From positions 14,104,792 through 14,168,791 of the forward strand of contig NC_079412.1 of assembly GCF_026213295.1 (NCBI RefSeq): a stretch of 64,000 nucleotides of DNA, written 5' to 3'. Both the position numbers and the translations under genes were made by a program. This document shows, one piece after another, positions 18,624-40,061 of this stretch. The stretch's first letter is position 1, and every line of letters begins with the position of its first letter. The notes under the pieces are model-generated. The model searched no databases and was not told the origin of the DNA. It saw only the letters and a program-made list of their open reading frames with translations. The DNA is from Gadus chalcogrammus. Its lineage: Eukaryota; Chordata; Actinopteri; Gadiformes; Gadidae.

Positions 18624-21600
18624 CTAGTTGGCGTAGGTCTGGCGCACGGCCTGGGCGATGTGCTTGGCGCTGATCTTGAAGAGGTCCAGCAGCTCCTGGG
18701 GCTTCCCGCTGCGGGGCACACCGCTCACCGCCATGCGGGTCACCACCACGCCGGGTTCCTCCCCCACCGCCGACAGCACCGCCTCCCCGAGACCACCTGG
18801 GGAGGGAGGATGGGATAAGAGTGAGGGTGGCCAAAATTTAATACCAGTAGCTGGGAGGAACCCGAGCACTGTTCATACGATGGCGGTACAGTCAAGTGTA
18901 GCAGGTGTCTCATAAATCAGACTTTGTAATAATATGCCACTAAAGTGTAATGTCAGACTCGCGCATATCTGGGAGGTGAAGTGTCTTTTTCTTAACAAAC
19001 GTGGTCGTGGAAATGATTTGATGGTACAGCCCTGCAGTCAATCTGAAGAACAAAAATAAATTGAGCGTACCCTCTTTGTAGTGGTCCTCCACGGTGATGA
19101 TGCGTCCGCCTGTGGCCCTGGCGGCAGACAGGATGGTGGCAGCGTCCAGGGGCTTGATGGTGAACGGGTCTACCACTCGGATGTTCTTCCCTGGAGGAGA
19201 ACAGTAGGAACACCCGGCAGGTCAGAAAGGTCATTCAGTAACCCAGAGATCCAAGTTGAAATAAATTAAGGCTTTTATATTGTTTTTCTCTGTAAACCTC
19301 GTCATCGATTACTACTTTAAAAACAAGACTATCGTTTCAGGCCATGGTTATTTAAAACAAAGACCTGCATTAAGACAAGCTTGCGATCGAGTCGGCGGAA
19401 ACTGCAGTGTTTCTGTACTGCCACTAGATGGCACCAGTCACTTACCCTCTTTAGCCAGGATGTCGGCAGCTTCCAGCGCCTCGTGCAGAGTCACACCAGC
19501 TCCAATCACCGTCACTTGATCGTCGTCAGACTGGCGCACCACCTACAGAAAAACAAAGTCAAGTTCCCGTCAAATCGACATACACGGTCTATTTGTTATA
19601 ACCATGTACAAAGTGTAGCACTTACCTTAGCCACGCCCACTTCAAACTTCTCATCTGGGGCGTAGATGACCTTTGATTCTGGTCTGCTAGTGCGAATGAA
19701 ACAGATTCCCTGCAAGACAAAGGCACGACACATGAGAACCTGGGCCGCTACGCTACACCCCCATCCCAGATAGAGAGATAGGCCGGCTGCCAGGGGAACA
19801 CCCACCTTGGTGTTGGCCGCCAGCTCCACCGCCCTCTCTGCGGACACCGCGTCGCTGGGGTAGAAGACTGTGCACGTGGGGATGGCACGGAACATAGCCA
19901 GGTCCTCCAGGGCCATCTGAGAAGGCCCATCCTCACCTGGGGACAAGCCCAACCAAGGTCAGTGGACAGGGGGCTTTGACCAGACACCCGGGGACATGGG
20001 TCTTCATTTACAGTAAATAAGCCAAACCCTTCCATTATTTACAGGTGCAGTTGTACGACGTCCCTCGGCTTGGCCCATTTCTAAATGAGAGCTCTGGAAG
20101 TGCTGGTTGGCGGAAGCTTACCTATGGAGACCCCGCAGTGGGAGCCCACCAGGTTGACATTAGACTGGGAGATGGCACCCATGCGGATCTGGTCGTACGC
20201 CCTGGAGAAGAAGGCTGAAAACGTGCTGGCAAACGCCACCGTGCGGTCTCTGGTGGCGCAGCCGATGGCTACACTGACCTGCAGGCAACAGCAGTAGTTT
20301 CAAAATCAAACTAACTATGTAAACCAACACTCAATGATTAAAACTGCCACCCTAATGCAGGTGAAAGTCAGCTCAAAAGAGGTGATCATTAAAGAATTTA
20401 AATGATTAGACAATGTATAATTCCTATATTGTATATGTTCCTAAAATGTATGCATGCCAAGTCACAAACACTAGTATGCAACATTGGATTTGGGGTGCAA
20501 CACAAATGGGCCGTTTAGACAAGGATAAGTAAACTAATTGGGATTATGAGGACAAGCAACAGATTAAGACAATTTGGAGCAGATTATGGTTGGTGTTTAT
20601 AAAGAGGAACTACAAGAAGGACCCGAACTAGCATAAGGCTTTTCAGCAACTTGTCTTTTACCACGATGTCAATTCATGCGATTACAATATACAGGCAATG
20701 CATGCCATTATCTTTAAAGGCAGATACAGACAAGAAAGGAGACAAGAAACATAATGGGCTTCAAGCTGAGCAGGTAGAATCATTCCTGCAGGGGGCTTGA
20801 TTTACCAAGTTCTGCTCGGCGATGAAGCACTCGACGTAGCGCTCGGGGAAGGCCTTCTTGAAGGTCTCGGAGAAGGTGGAGTTCTTGGTGTCTCCGTCCA
20901 TGGCCACCACCCTCTTGCTGGCCTCTCCCAGCTTGGCCAGCGCAACGCCGTACGCACGCCGGGTCGCAAACTGAGAACAGGAGGTAGACCAGAGGAAATA
21001 TTAAGGGAAAAAAATAATCATCAAGTGTCTGCAGACGACCAAATTAGAAATTCTTGGGATACAAAAATGGTTGTTTTACTGATCATATTTTAAACACTCT
21101 TTTGTACAAAAGCACATTTTCAGCCATGCAGAGACCGAGTTAAATTCCGCCCGGCATGGAGGGGAGCCCATGGGGTACCTTGTCTCCCAGTTTGTATGCT
21201 GGGGGTTTGGGCAGGCGGATGGGAGAGAGGTCCGCCACCGCCGTGTCCTCCTTGGGCAGCTCGACGACCATCTTCTTGTTGGGCACCTGGATCTGGTTCT
21301 GCAGCTCCTTCAGGAGCTCGTCCACACGGTCCTTGGGGATGGGTTTCCCGTGCCAGTTCTCCAAGTCCTCGATGTCTGCACCCAGGGAAAGAGGAACGCG
21401 TGAGCCGGATTTTGCATACGAAGATAAGGAGGACATGCTTTAGGTGCCGCTAGAGCACGGTCCACTCCCTGTTCGTCCGGCCTACTTTTGAGTCCTTTGC
21501 CCTTGAAGGTCTTTGCCACGATGCAGGTGGGCTTGTCCTTGACCTGCTTGGCCTGCCAGAAAGCCTTGCACAGCTCCTCCACGTCATGGCCGTCCACAAC

Positions 21601-22246
21601 GTACGTGTTCCACCTACACCGAGAGACATCACCATGGTTACTCATGTTACACCCAACAATAGTGGTTAATTCAGAACAATGTGACCAATTTTAGTTTGAC
21701 TATATTTTTAATAAAACAGGTTGCCCTTAGCAAGATTTACAAGTTATAATTTCAGTGTCATTTGTTAGAAATGCCATAGCCATCCGTCTGAGAATTCTGT
21801 TTTGTTTATTGAAAAATAATAATCAAGCCATTTTTCAAGCATCAACACAGAAGGTAAAATAATGACGAGAAATTCATAAGGAAGTTAAAGGAGGAAGAGG
21901 AGATGGCGCCACTGCGTCAACCTGTTGAAACTCACCCAAAGGCTTCACAGCGCTTGCGGTAGACCTCCATGTCGTGCTGAAGGGGTGCAGGCTCACTCTG
22001 GCCCAGACGGTTAACGTCCAGCACAGCCACCAGGTTGTCCAGCTTGTAGATAGAGGCGAAGGACATGGCCTCCCACACAGAGCCCTCGGAGCACTCCCCG
22101 TCACCCATCATGCAGTACACACGGTAGCTACAGGGGAAAAACAACATTAGGAACCAAATTATACCTTTTTCTTTTAATAGTAAAGAAATTCGCACCACAA
22201 CCCAAAGTCCTACCCATTGATCTTAGCGGTTCGGATTCACATGTAG

Positions 22247-22283
<37 letters not shown>

Positions 22284-24637
22284 ATTTAATTTAGAGGCGC
22301 CTTTCAAGACACCCAAGGTCACCTTACAGAGCACATATTCATCATTCAAAACTATGTAAAACAGACTAGGAATATAGGAATAAAAGAAAAACAGATTAAA
22401 CATGAAGAATAATAATAATTAATAACACTCAAAGACGCCTACAGTGAAGGGGGGACCTCACTAACCACCACCAATGAGTAGCACCCACTTGGGTGATGCA
22501 CGTGGGTGCTGGTTAGGTGGATAAATACTTCAGCAAGATTCAGCACCATAAGAAATGTCCAGCTCTGAATAAAACCTCACCTAGACTTGTCAAAGTATTT
22601 CCCAGTGTAGGCCATCCCGCAGGCCGCCCCCAGGCCCTGGCCCAGGGAGCCAGTGGCCACGTCAACAAAGGCCAGTTTCTGGTGGGAAAAGGAGCAGCAG
22701 TTCATAAAAATAATACAAATATATTGAAATCATGGAAACGGGGACATGACATGGTTGAATCTCTCACGGGTGTAGGGTGCCCCTCCAGGTCACTGTCTAT
22801 CTTGCGCAGGTTCAGCAGGTCTGCTTCCTTCACATAGTTGGCCTCTACCCAGGCGGCATACAGGATTGGTGCAGCGTGGCCCTAGGAATAGATTTCATTT
22901 GTTTAGAAAAAGCACATGATTGCCATCCACCAAATAGTGATTGTGGACTTCATGTGAACGTGCCAACCTTTGACATGACAAAACGGTCGTTGCACTGGTT
23001 GCGGGGGTCAGCGGCTTTGTATCGCATGGAGTGAAAGAACATCACCGACATGAGCTCGGCTGCGCTGCAGCATGAGGTCGGATGGCTGGACAAAAAGGGG
23101 CAAAACACAAGTTAGCAGTTTACTCTCCCAAGAAGAGCTGCATTGTTAAAACACACCAACCCATGCTTTACTGGGAAAAAAAAATCCAGCTAATATTCCT
23201 TCATTGGCAACTAGTCTAGCAGGTACTGGCCAATAACAATTAGATTAAATAGGTGAATCCAGGTCGGTGAAGACCAGTTTAACCAAATTTTGTTAAATTG
23301 TAAAATTATTAAATTGTCTTGCGCAACCCTTAACTGAACCATTATGCATAAAAATGTCAAGAACATGCTGTGGGACTGTGGCTATTCAATATTGAAATCA
23401 GACAGGTTTAGAAACATGCCTTGGTCCATAACAGGTTAACTTCCCTATGTGTGTTAATCTGAAAGGGGTCAATATTTCACACACTGTGGGGACACACGAG
23501 GTTATCTTATTCAAACATTGAGACATCGAGTGTCAAATTACATTCCAAAAACCATTCCACAATACTAGCAAGCGAGTGATATTTTACCCCACGTCCTTCC
23601 TGGGAAGACAACATCCTGCTGACGAACAACATTACGTCAATCTTAATGTTTAGGATGTATTAACATGATATTGGAACTACACTATTGGACGATGTGCAAC
23701 GCAGTCTACGCTGAAATAGTGCATCACACGTGTGTGAATGATCAAAGCAATGACAGAAATCAGTTCCTCAGACTTGAAACACCTTTAGGAAAGACAAGAG
23801 CAGACAGCACATTTCCTGGTGAGCCGGTATCAACTATAGGTTTGAACAGTCCATTTCCTTGTCCTTTGTGATGACTAAGGAAGTACAATAAAAAAAACTG
23901 GTTTTCCAGGTGGAGTTGTACAGTTTCATTTTGAGCATCATCCATGGTTTATCTTTACCACTAACATTGTTTAGGGTTAAAAATCCCCTGCCGCTATAAC
24001 TTTAAATATCAACGTCAAGTGTACCGCATGACCCTCTCGTGAGCATGTGACTCGAGTTAGGAAGAAGAACATTAGTGAAATACGACCATTTTATATCACG
24101 TTCCCTTTTAGTTTGCCACGTTTTAAAAATAATGACTACGTTCAAGTGTTTTTCATTACACCCAAAGTACAACCGCCATACTGAACACACCCACACAACG
24201 ATAGGCGAGAGAAGCCTCAGCTCAATGACACCAGTTGATGATTTTTGATTTTTTGAATGCTCCGAAAAGTTACAAAGTAAGACGATGAAGATGAGGACCC
24301 ATGTTCTGTTACTTTTATCAACCATTCATTGGATAGAGCCCGTGCATATGTTTATGAGCCGCACGTGCCTTTAATGGCCCACGCGAGTACAGCGAGCTCT
24401 GCCCCAGCGTGCTCGCCGACCGACCCCAAAGGCTACAGCACGTATAATGCAACACACTGTTCTGGTCTCTGCCTTCTAGTATCTGCTAATGAACGTCCCT
24501 CATCATTGAGCCTAGTATGGAAGGACTTACCCGGAGTTTGAAGCGCATGTCGCATTAATGGAGTGGATCCTCAGCTTGTTGGCGACGTCTTTCAGTCCCT
24601 GCAGAGTTTTCTCATCGGGTTTGTGGTAGCTAGCCAT
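18624..24637 (-). CDS. tkt: Transketolase
   Basis: Thiamine-diphosphate enzyme of the non-oxidative pentose phosphate pathway; it moves two-carbon ketol units between sugar phosphates in the cytosol. Fourteen exons: 24531-24637, 22968-23085, 22768-22881, 22581-22678, 21936-22127, 21486-21613, 21179-21375, 20806-20970, 20122-20278, 19806-19936, 19626-19709, 19446-19542, 19071-19190, 18624-18796. They total 1881 nt, giving 626 residues (human TKT has 623). The start ATG is at 24635-24637. The cofactor motif GDGECSEGS...NRLGQ is in exon 5. The pyrimidine-binding domain includes [10 protein letters not shown] and the catalytic-glutamate region IAEQNL in exon 8, then [13 protein letters not shown] in exon 10. 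The C-terminal transketolase domain closes the protein. It reads as an intact tkt rather than a TKTL1-like form, because no segment of the cofactor-binding region is missing. Similarity and total length make the assignment near certain. Confidence 0.97.
21746..21790 (+). repeat. Copy of a SINE-tail-like module
   Basis: About 45 bp nearly identical to 26268-26312, both containing AAATGCCATAGCCATCCGTC. It lies in a tkt intron. Confidence 0.6.
22235..22345. repeat. (AAT)n plus dispersed-repeat end
   Basis: An AAT trinucleotide run (about 22246-22280) joins sequence reading GAGGCGCCTTTCAAGACACC and then CAAGGTCACCTTACA. This is a familiar dispersed repeat in fish genomes, here in a tkt intron. 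The outer limits are unclear. Confidence 0.55.
23086..24530. other. tkt intron 1, no other gene seen
   Basis: Unique A/T-rich sequence. Frames here are short and lack splice support. Confidence 0.6.
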
Positions 24638-24757
24638 GGCTTTGCAATAGTCGATGATGATTATCAATTTATTTAATCGATTTATTGTAACAACCGTGTT
24701 CCTGCACCACGCCGTAGACTAGACAGCCGCTGGTAGAGGTAGCGATGAGGAGGAGGA

Positions 24758-24804
24758 CTTTTATGTCTTCCTCGGGAACCACTCCCACCTCGGTCAGTCA
24801 TTGG
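24758..24804 (-). promoter_or_regulatory. tkt: tkt core promoter: CCAAT box and TATA-like element
   Basis: On the minus strand, CCAAT (plus 24800-24804) lies about 35 bp upstream of a TATA-like CATAAAAG (plus about 24758-24766). Together they sit 120-165 bp upstream of the start codon. Spacing and orientation fit a core promoter, with transcription starting near 24730. No expression data support this. Confidence 0.5.
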
Positions 24805-24829
24805 TGGGATCGAAGCGTACCTCACGCGA

Positions 24830-25360
24830 TCTTATGTGGCACAAGAAAGTACAAAATGTGAACCTTTTTGGATTACTTAACTTTATATACGATGTGCTCC
24901 CTAGAGATGATTGCACATGATCATCTATGATATATATCGTTTAAAACATCAAAATTATGCATCTAGATAACCCCATAAATGTGACTGTACCTACAGCTTT
25001 ACTGTAGATGTATAAGTATACAGTAATTCATTCAAAGAATGGTTGTATTCATTGAGAAAAGTAGGGGCTGCAAAATACTCAAGTAAATACGATGCATTAA
25101 CTCTTTGCGAGACAATTTGTAGCTAGAAAATCGACCTAGATTAAAAATTAACAGCGAAATAGCTGCCAGACTGGTCACTGTCCCTTTAAAGCGGTTGAGT
25201 TAATGGCTGGAAGGCAGCCAACAGGGAAATGCTGGTTGATTTTCGCCTTCTCATTCTTACTAAGGGATAATGGTAATACTCACTAGTACCTAAAGATTAA
25301 ATATCAATTTTAAACACTTAGTCAGTGAAATATTCTTGAATGTTTTTGTAGCAACATGAA
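24830..25360. other. Spacer between tkt promoter and lrrc23 3' end
   Basis: A/T-rich unique sequence with no ORF or motif that I can support. Confidence 0.5.
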
Positions 25361-25368
25361 ATGTATAT

Positions 25369-25374
25369 TTTATT
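25369..25374 (-). terminator. lrrc23: Candidate poly(A) signal of lrrc23
   Basis: AATAAA on the minus strand, about 290 nt after the stop codon. The implied 3' UTR contains the TG repeat and poly-G run at 25435-25563. Confidence 0.4.
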
Positions 25375-25433
25375 AAACATACCAAAAAATGCATAATCGC
25401 AATTAATTTGGGACACCCTTTTTGCTGTATAAA

Positions 25434-25563
<130 letters not shown>

Positions 25564-25663
25564 TATGCACTTGGGTCTTCTTTCTTCTTTTCACATTTAC
25601 CAACATATCCACAAACCGGTTCCATCATGGGAAGTTGACTAACACTTCCCCTTAATGTAGCCA

Positions 25664-27862
25664 TCACGAAGTGTCCTCCGTCTCAGGTATTTCTTCTTCC
25701 ACCGCAAGTTCCTAATGTGTTGAAAACAGAAGAGTCAAACAAACGCCACCAGTGGCCATTTCAGTAAAATCCACGAGGAATCGCTGGGTTACTTTGAGTC
25801 TCTCCTGTGCTTCCGCCCTCTCCTCTGATGAGACGAGCTCCTTGTCCAGCCGCTCCAGGTGCATCAGACAGGTCAGCACCGCAATGCGGTAGTCCCCGGA
25901 CTCAGCCAGTGGATTATCCAAGATAACCACAGCTTGTAGTGTGCCAAGCAGAGGAACAAGACTCTGCAGGGCCTTCTGATTGGATATCAGATTACCCCTG
26001 GGAGAGACGTAGAGATATGGTCAATCATAATGTATGCGAAAAAAATGTGGATTGGAGAGATAAGGGAGAACTTTAAAACAATAGAAGATTTGGTGACATT
26101 GTGATTTGATACAGGGGGCCCGATAGTATAACAGTAAGGGGGTTAGATTCCCAGCCCAAAGGTACTTAACCCCCCACGTCTGCAGACTACCAATCTGCTG
26201 TTGATTACGTGTAGGCCGATCCAAATTCCCTGGAACTCACTTCGGATCATTTAAGCTACTGTAAGAGCATAATTTCATTGTAAGTTGTTCGAAATGCCAT
26301 AGCCATCCGTCAGCTATTAGTGGTTAAAATGCTTTGTGAGAATATCTGTTCTGGTTGACAGTCTGCCTGCCTCTGTATGAGGCATTTTAGATTTTACACT
26401 CCTCTGGCTCATTTCTGGCCAATCTGAGAATTGTATCTATTATCTGGTTGGTTCAGTGAATCTATCTTGCTTGTCATTCACAGGTGCCTGAACACTTCTG
26501 ATTGACTGATAAATTAAGCGAGAGAAGGAGGGGGCCTTATTGGGGTATTTTTCCCTCTCTCTCAACACCAATCTTGCAGTGATAAGATCGCTATTTCAAA
26601 GTGTTTTGATGAATTGGGTTAGTTTGCTGTAAAGTCCGTCCTTTTGGGACACCCTCCTACCTGACATTGAGGTACTTCAGAGATGTCATCCTGGGGCTAA
26701 TGCCTTCCAGGGTCTCCAGCTGGTTGTCTCGGAGGTGTAACGTGGTGAGAAGCTCCAGTCTCTCCAGACCCTCCAGGCGCTTTATGACGTTCTGGGCCTG
26801 AAGAAGAACACGAGAAAGACAGAGATCAGGTCTTAACAACTTCCTAACTTTGCACAGACATGTAAGAATTAAGTAAGCCACTTCTGAATGGTTCATATTA
26901 CCAGATAAAGTTTCCGAAGTTTTGGAAGATAGATGCCATCGGTCGTGTCCAAGCAGTTGCCCCTCAGCTCTAGGATCCCCAGGTTGGTCAGTTGACCATA
27001 CTGTAGGCCGTGCACTCTCTGGATTTTGTTACCTAACACACATAATAAGGACATCGTATTGTCATATTTGATTTACCTGAAGGCATGGGAATGATGATTG
27101 ATTGATAGACCAACCACTAAGATTGAGGTTCTCGAGGGCAGTTCCACCCAGGCCCGCCATATCCTCCAACTGGTTCCTAGCCAAGCTCAGCCATTGCAGG
27201 TAGGGAAACTGATCTAGAGGTAGCTTTTTTAAACTTGACACTGCATTATTATCAATCTAAAGAGATAGAGAAAAAAGTCGAATTTAATTACTCTTTTCAG
27301 AGCTTTTTTTTTGTAATGAGGGTTGACTGAATCATACAAATTGGACGCATCCCAGACAATACTTGCCTTCAACCAAAGCAGCTGGTTCAATGAAGTCAGG
27401 CAAGAAAGGTCAGTGAGGTGATTGTTGGACACATCCAGGAAACGCAGGTGTACATATTTGCGTAGGGCCTCTAGGTCTGATAGTTTCCTGTAGGACAGAG
27501 ACCGACAGTGTGTATATATAGCGGGACTGCCTGGCTACAAAGAAACCCCATGCTCTGTGCTGAAGAGTCAGCATTTTATTAGTCCATTATCTTACTTGTC
27601 ATTCAGGTCCAGTTTGACAAAAGCATGAGCTAGTCCGTTTCCTGTTCGGCACAGCAGTGAGAGGTAAGGCACAATGGTGTTGCGGGTCAAAGGGCCGACC
27701 TGACGATCAGACAAGGAGAACTTCGTCTGCTGAGATTACACGGCACTCCTTCACTCCCTTGATGACAATAGAGATACATAATAATGACTGCACCTTGACC
27801 TCAGGTTGCTCTGCCACTTCCTTTAGCTCTCCTTCGCCTTCAGACAGAGAATCGTCGTCCAT
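25664..27862 (-). CDS. lrrc23: Leucine-rich repeat-containing protein 23 (radial spoke protein)
   Basis: Eight coding exons: 27794-27862, 27596-27699, 27367-27487, 27115-27256, 26902-27032, 26661-26797, 25793-25997, 25664-25711. They sum to 957 nt, i.e. 318 residues (human LRRC23 has 343). The N-terminus is acidic (MDDDSLSEGEGELKE). A conserved block with LSLLCRTGNGLAHAFVKL follows, then about eight LRRs (e.g. LTTLHLRDNQLETL, LKYLNVRGN), and a C-terminal cap with LERLDKEL and an acidic tail. LRRC23 is known as a component of the heads of radial spokes in motile cilia and sperm flagella. The intron after exon 3 starts with GC rather than GT (see findings). An untranslated first exon is likely, with a consensus donor at 28046-28047. 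The order, length and conserved blocks make this a confident orthologue call. Confidence 0.93.
26113..26330 (+). mobile_element. tRNA-like SINE remnant
   Basis: A tRNA-like head reads GATAGTATAACAGTAAGGGG, then TTAGATTCCC. A tail module reading GAAATGCCATAGCCATCCGT also occurs in a tkt intron (21746-21790). It lies in the lrrc23 intron between exons 26661-26797 and 25793-25997. The family is not identified. Confidence 0.45.
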
Positions 27863-28047
27863 CTCAGATGCTCTCCCTATTCTTAATAGGTTAGTTTTTT
27901 TATGATCTTATCTCGTTGTGGAAGAGTCCACACATTGACGATGACTTTCCTATTTGGTCCAAACATAAAGTCGTAGAATAGCAGATTCCGGTTAGACGAC
28001 AATATGTGCATACTCATGTCGTTATTATAAACCCATTCATAACTTAC

Positions 28048-28110
28048 CTAAGTGCTGGTATTTGCAGTTAATGTAGAACACGTTAAAGGATGACTGAACT
28101 AGCGAGCACC
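28048..28110 (-). other. lrrc23: Likely noncoding first exon of lrrc23
   Basis: A strong donor, TAG followed by GTAAGTTATG on the minus strand (plus 28038-28047), has no coding exon before it and lies between the X-box and the start codon. An acceptor close to the ATG (about 27890) would join it to exon 2. The right end is approximate. Confidence 0.4.
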
Positions 28111-28151
28111 GTTCAATTAGCGGCTCTGGCTTCTGGGCCGCGTTTGTTGTC

Positions 28152-28165
28152 GTAACCATAGAAAC
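28152..28165 (+). promoter_or_regulatory. RFX X-box upstream of lrrc23
   Basis: GTAACCATAGAAAC fits the RFX X-box pattern GTNRCCATRGNAAC. It lies about 290 bp upstream of the lrrc23 start codon and just upstream of its likely noncoding first exon. RFX factors drive cilium genes, and LRRC23 is a ciliary axoneme protein, so site and gene agree. The motif is nearly palindromic, so strand is nominal. Function is inferred. Confidence 0.6.
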
Positions 28166-28812
28166 GTTTAACGTTCATGTACACATAGGTGGACGAAAAG
28201 CTCGGAATCGGAGCCACTCATCAGCTACAATAAAGCAATTACCATTAACCTTATCGATTTAAATACAATTCAACAGAAAACAAATAACCGGAATTGGCTT
28301 CCGTGATTGTCAACCACTATAACATCAAATAAAAACAGACTTTAGAGGAATTCATATTTTTTTACTTTCCTCCTGCAATCAAGCTGTAAAGTGGAAAATG
28401 TTATTACTCTTCTTTACATAGGATCTTGACAACATTTGTGTCCACAAATCTCAAATAAAAAATATCTTATTTCAGAAAGAAATATACACTGTGCATTCAC
28501 AAATATTACAATATTATATTTACACGTCTCTAAATCCACACTATTGTGTGGTCATGTCCTATTCAAATGTGTCACGAGTGCTGGGGTGCAAAAGTGTTGA
28601 TTTCCCATTTGTCATGTCAATTAAAATGCATATAATTATCTACTTGGAACAAATCTATTGTGCATAGAAATAAGAAGTATGATATTTTACAGTAAGTATC
28701 TAAAGTTAATCCTATGAGAGATTAAAAGAGCATAATTTAAGAAGTAAAAAGGTGCATTCTGTGCCATTACTCCCGTCAGCCTAGATCAACTGATCATTTC
28801 ACAACAGTTTTA

Positions 28813-29108
28813 AGGCTGCTTCACACCAAAGCTCAAGGGCAGAGCGCAAGCTTTGAGGTGAGAACACCTGCTTTTAATCCACTCCCAAGTTAGCCAATGA
28901 TCCCTCCCTCACTGCAGGTGGTGCTGAAGAGTATTGCGGCTCACGCCTACGCTTGGCCTCCATTTTGACACGGTTTATTTTTTTTATAAACTGATCAATT
29001 TAAATGGCCTAGACGGCGAGTCTACGCGGAATTAAATAATCCTCCATTGTGGAGAAAAGGGCTCAAAAAAGTTCAGCCTCCTCTTAAGCTTTGGTGTGCC
29101 ACAGCCTT
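28813..29108. mobile_element. Candidate MITE-like element with terminal inverted repeats
   Basis: The ends are inverted copies of each other: AAGGCTGCTTCACACCAAAG at the left, and the reverse complement of AAGGCTGTGGCACACCAAAG at the right. The match continues imperfectly to about 27 bp. The element is about 296 bp with no ORF, as expected of a non-autonomous DNA transposon. The termini resemble PIF/Harbinger-type ends, but I could not find a clean 3-bp target duplication, so the superfamily is unsure. Confidence 0.55.
28974..28979 (-). terminator. rbm10: Candidate poly(A) signal of rbm10
   Basis: AATAAA on the minus strand, about 290 nt beyond the stop. It was the only exact AATAAA I found on this strand between 28400 and 29270. 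It lies inside the inverted-repeat element at 28813-29108. Confidence 0.4.
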
Positions 29109-29269
29109 TGGAGTGGAAGAAACTCCCTACAAAACCCACAATTCATCTGGGATTCCATTTTCTTTTTGTGATCTCCTGGTGGTCCGTCTGTGATACAACG
29201 GGTCCACTCGGAGGGTTGTGCACAGGGCTTTGTCCCAGTTCCTGAGGTAGTGGCGTCGGAGGCGACGGC

Positions 29270-38932
<9,663 letters not shown>

Positions 38933-39576
38933 ACTTGGCCACTGAGTTTGTATGATTGTCCTCCTTCCCCTTTTGTGGCAGCTTTAAAACTAAGGAAATG
39001 CATTTTATTTATCTGAATACCAAGCCCCAGCTCGTATCTACTACACACTATAGAATGCACATTTTAAAAAGGGACGCGTAGGATGGGACATGGGAACAAA
39101 TTGTGAAAAGTCTCTAAAATGCATGCTTCAGACCCAAAAACAGAACAATTTAAATACCTGGTACCATAAATGTAATCGTGCATTGTCACGATGCATTTGG
39201 CTAATGCATAACGTGTTAGTAGTGCATAATGTAAGATCAGCTGTATCCAACTTGCGCACACATTTCACCTGCAACTCTGCAGCATCAGCCCTGACACCTC
39301 AACAGTACACTAGTATTGTTCACTAGGCTATATGGCAATGACACGTATATACGGTAGTTGATGTCAATGTGAGCTCTTTAATTAAACCGTTATAACTCAA
39401 AATCCACAAAACCATATCAGAGAAGTATTCAAGCAATGACGTCTGGCGGTCATCACTTCTGGATGGCGAGCTGCTGTTAGAACGCTAACTAGTTAGCAAT
39501 AGCTTCTGCCTTGTCAAGTTGTGAAGATATCAACTGTTTACGTCATGATAAAAAGGTAATAAGGACAAATCCTTAC

Positions 39577-39700
39577 CAGTGCCACTCGATCTGCACTATA
39601 TCCTAGACTGTCATGTAGGTCAACCTCGAACAGAACTTATTTTCCACAGAATCCAACAGAATAAAATGGCTACAGAAAGTCTGGCTTGTAGCCGGGGGGC
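39577..39700 (-). other. rbm10: Likely noncoding first exon of rbm10
   Basis: A donor on the minus strand, CACTG followed by GTAAGGATT (plus 39568-39576), lies upstream of the first coding exon and just downstream of a promoter-like stretch. The right boundary, i.e. the transcription start, is only estimated. Confidence 0.4.
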
Positions 39701-39744
39701 AGAGGCGGGACCGACTGGGAAGGCTGCCTTTCCCCGCTTACCTG

Positions 39745-39789
39745 ATTGGCGCTGTAAACGCCAGTGCACTTTCACACCGTCCTGATTGG
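39745..39789 (-). promoter_or_regulatory. rbm10: Paired CCAAT boxes at the rbm10 promoter
   Basis: Two copies of CCTGATTGG, i.e. inverted CCAAT for a minus-strand gene (cores 39745-39749 and 39785-39789), lie 40 bp apart just upstream of the proposed first exon. No TATA box is evident, as is usual for housekeeping splicing factors. The spacing suggests NF-Y sites (inference). Confidence 0.45.
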
Positions 39790-39959
39790 ACAGCTACGAA
39801 GGTGTTTACAATGTGCATTACATTTTGCTCGATAAAAACTGGCATGCACAATTTTATAACATAAAAAACAAATTTTATAACATTTATAACATAATCCTCC
39901 ACAATTAGGTGTAAACTTTAAAGAAACAGATGCAAAACAGTAAACCCTATTCCCAGCTT

Positions 39960-40028
39960 TTATTTGGAAAAAAAACCTCCATATATTTGACGATATCACA
40001 GTACAAAAAAAACCAGAAGATTTCTCTC

Positions 40029-40061
<33 letters not shown>

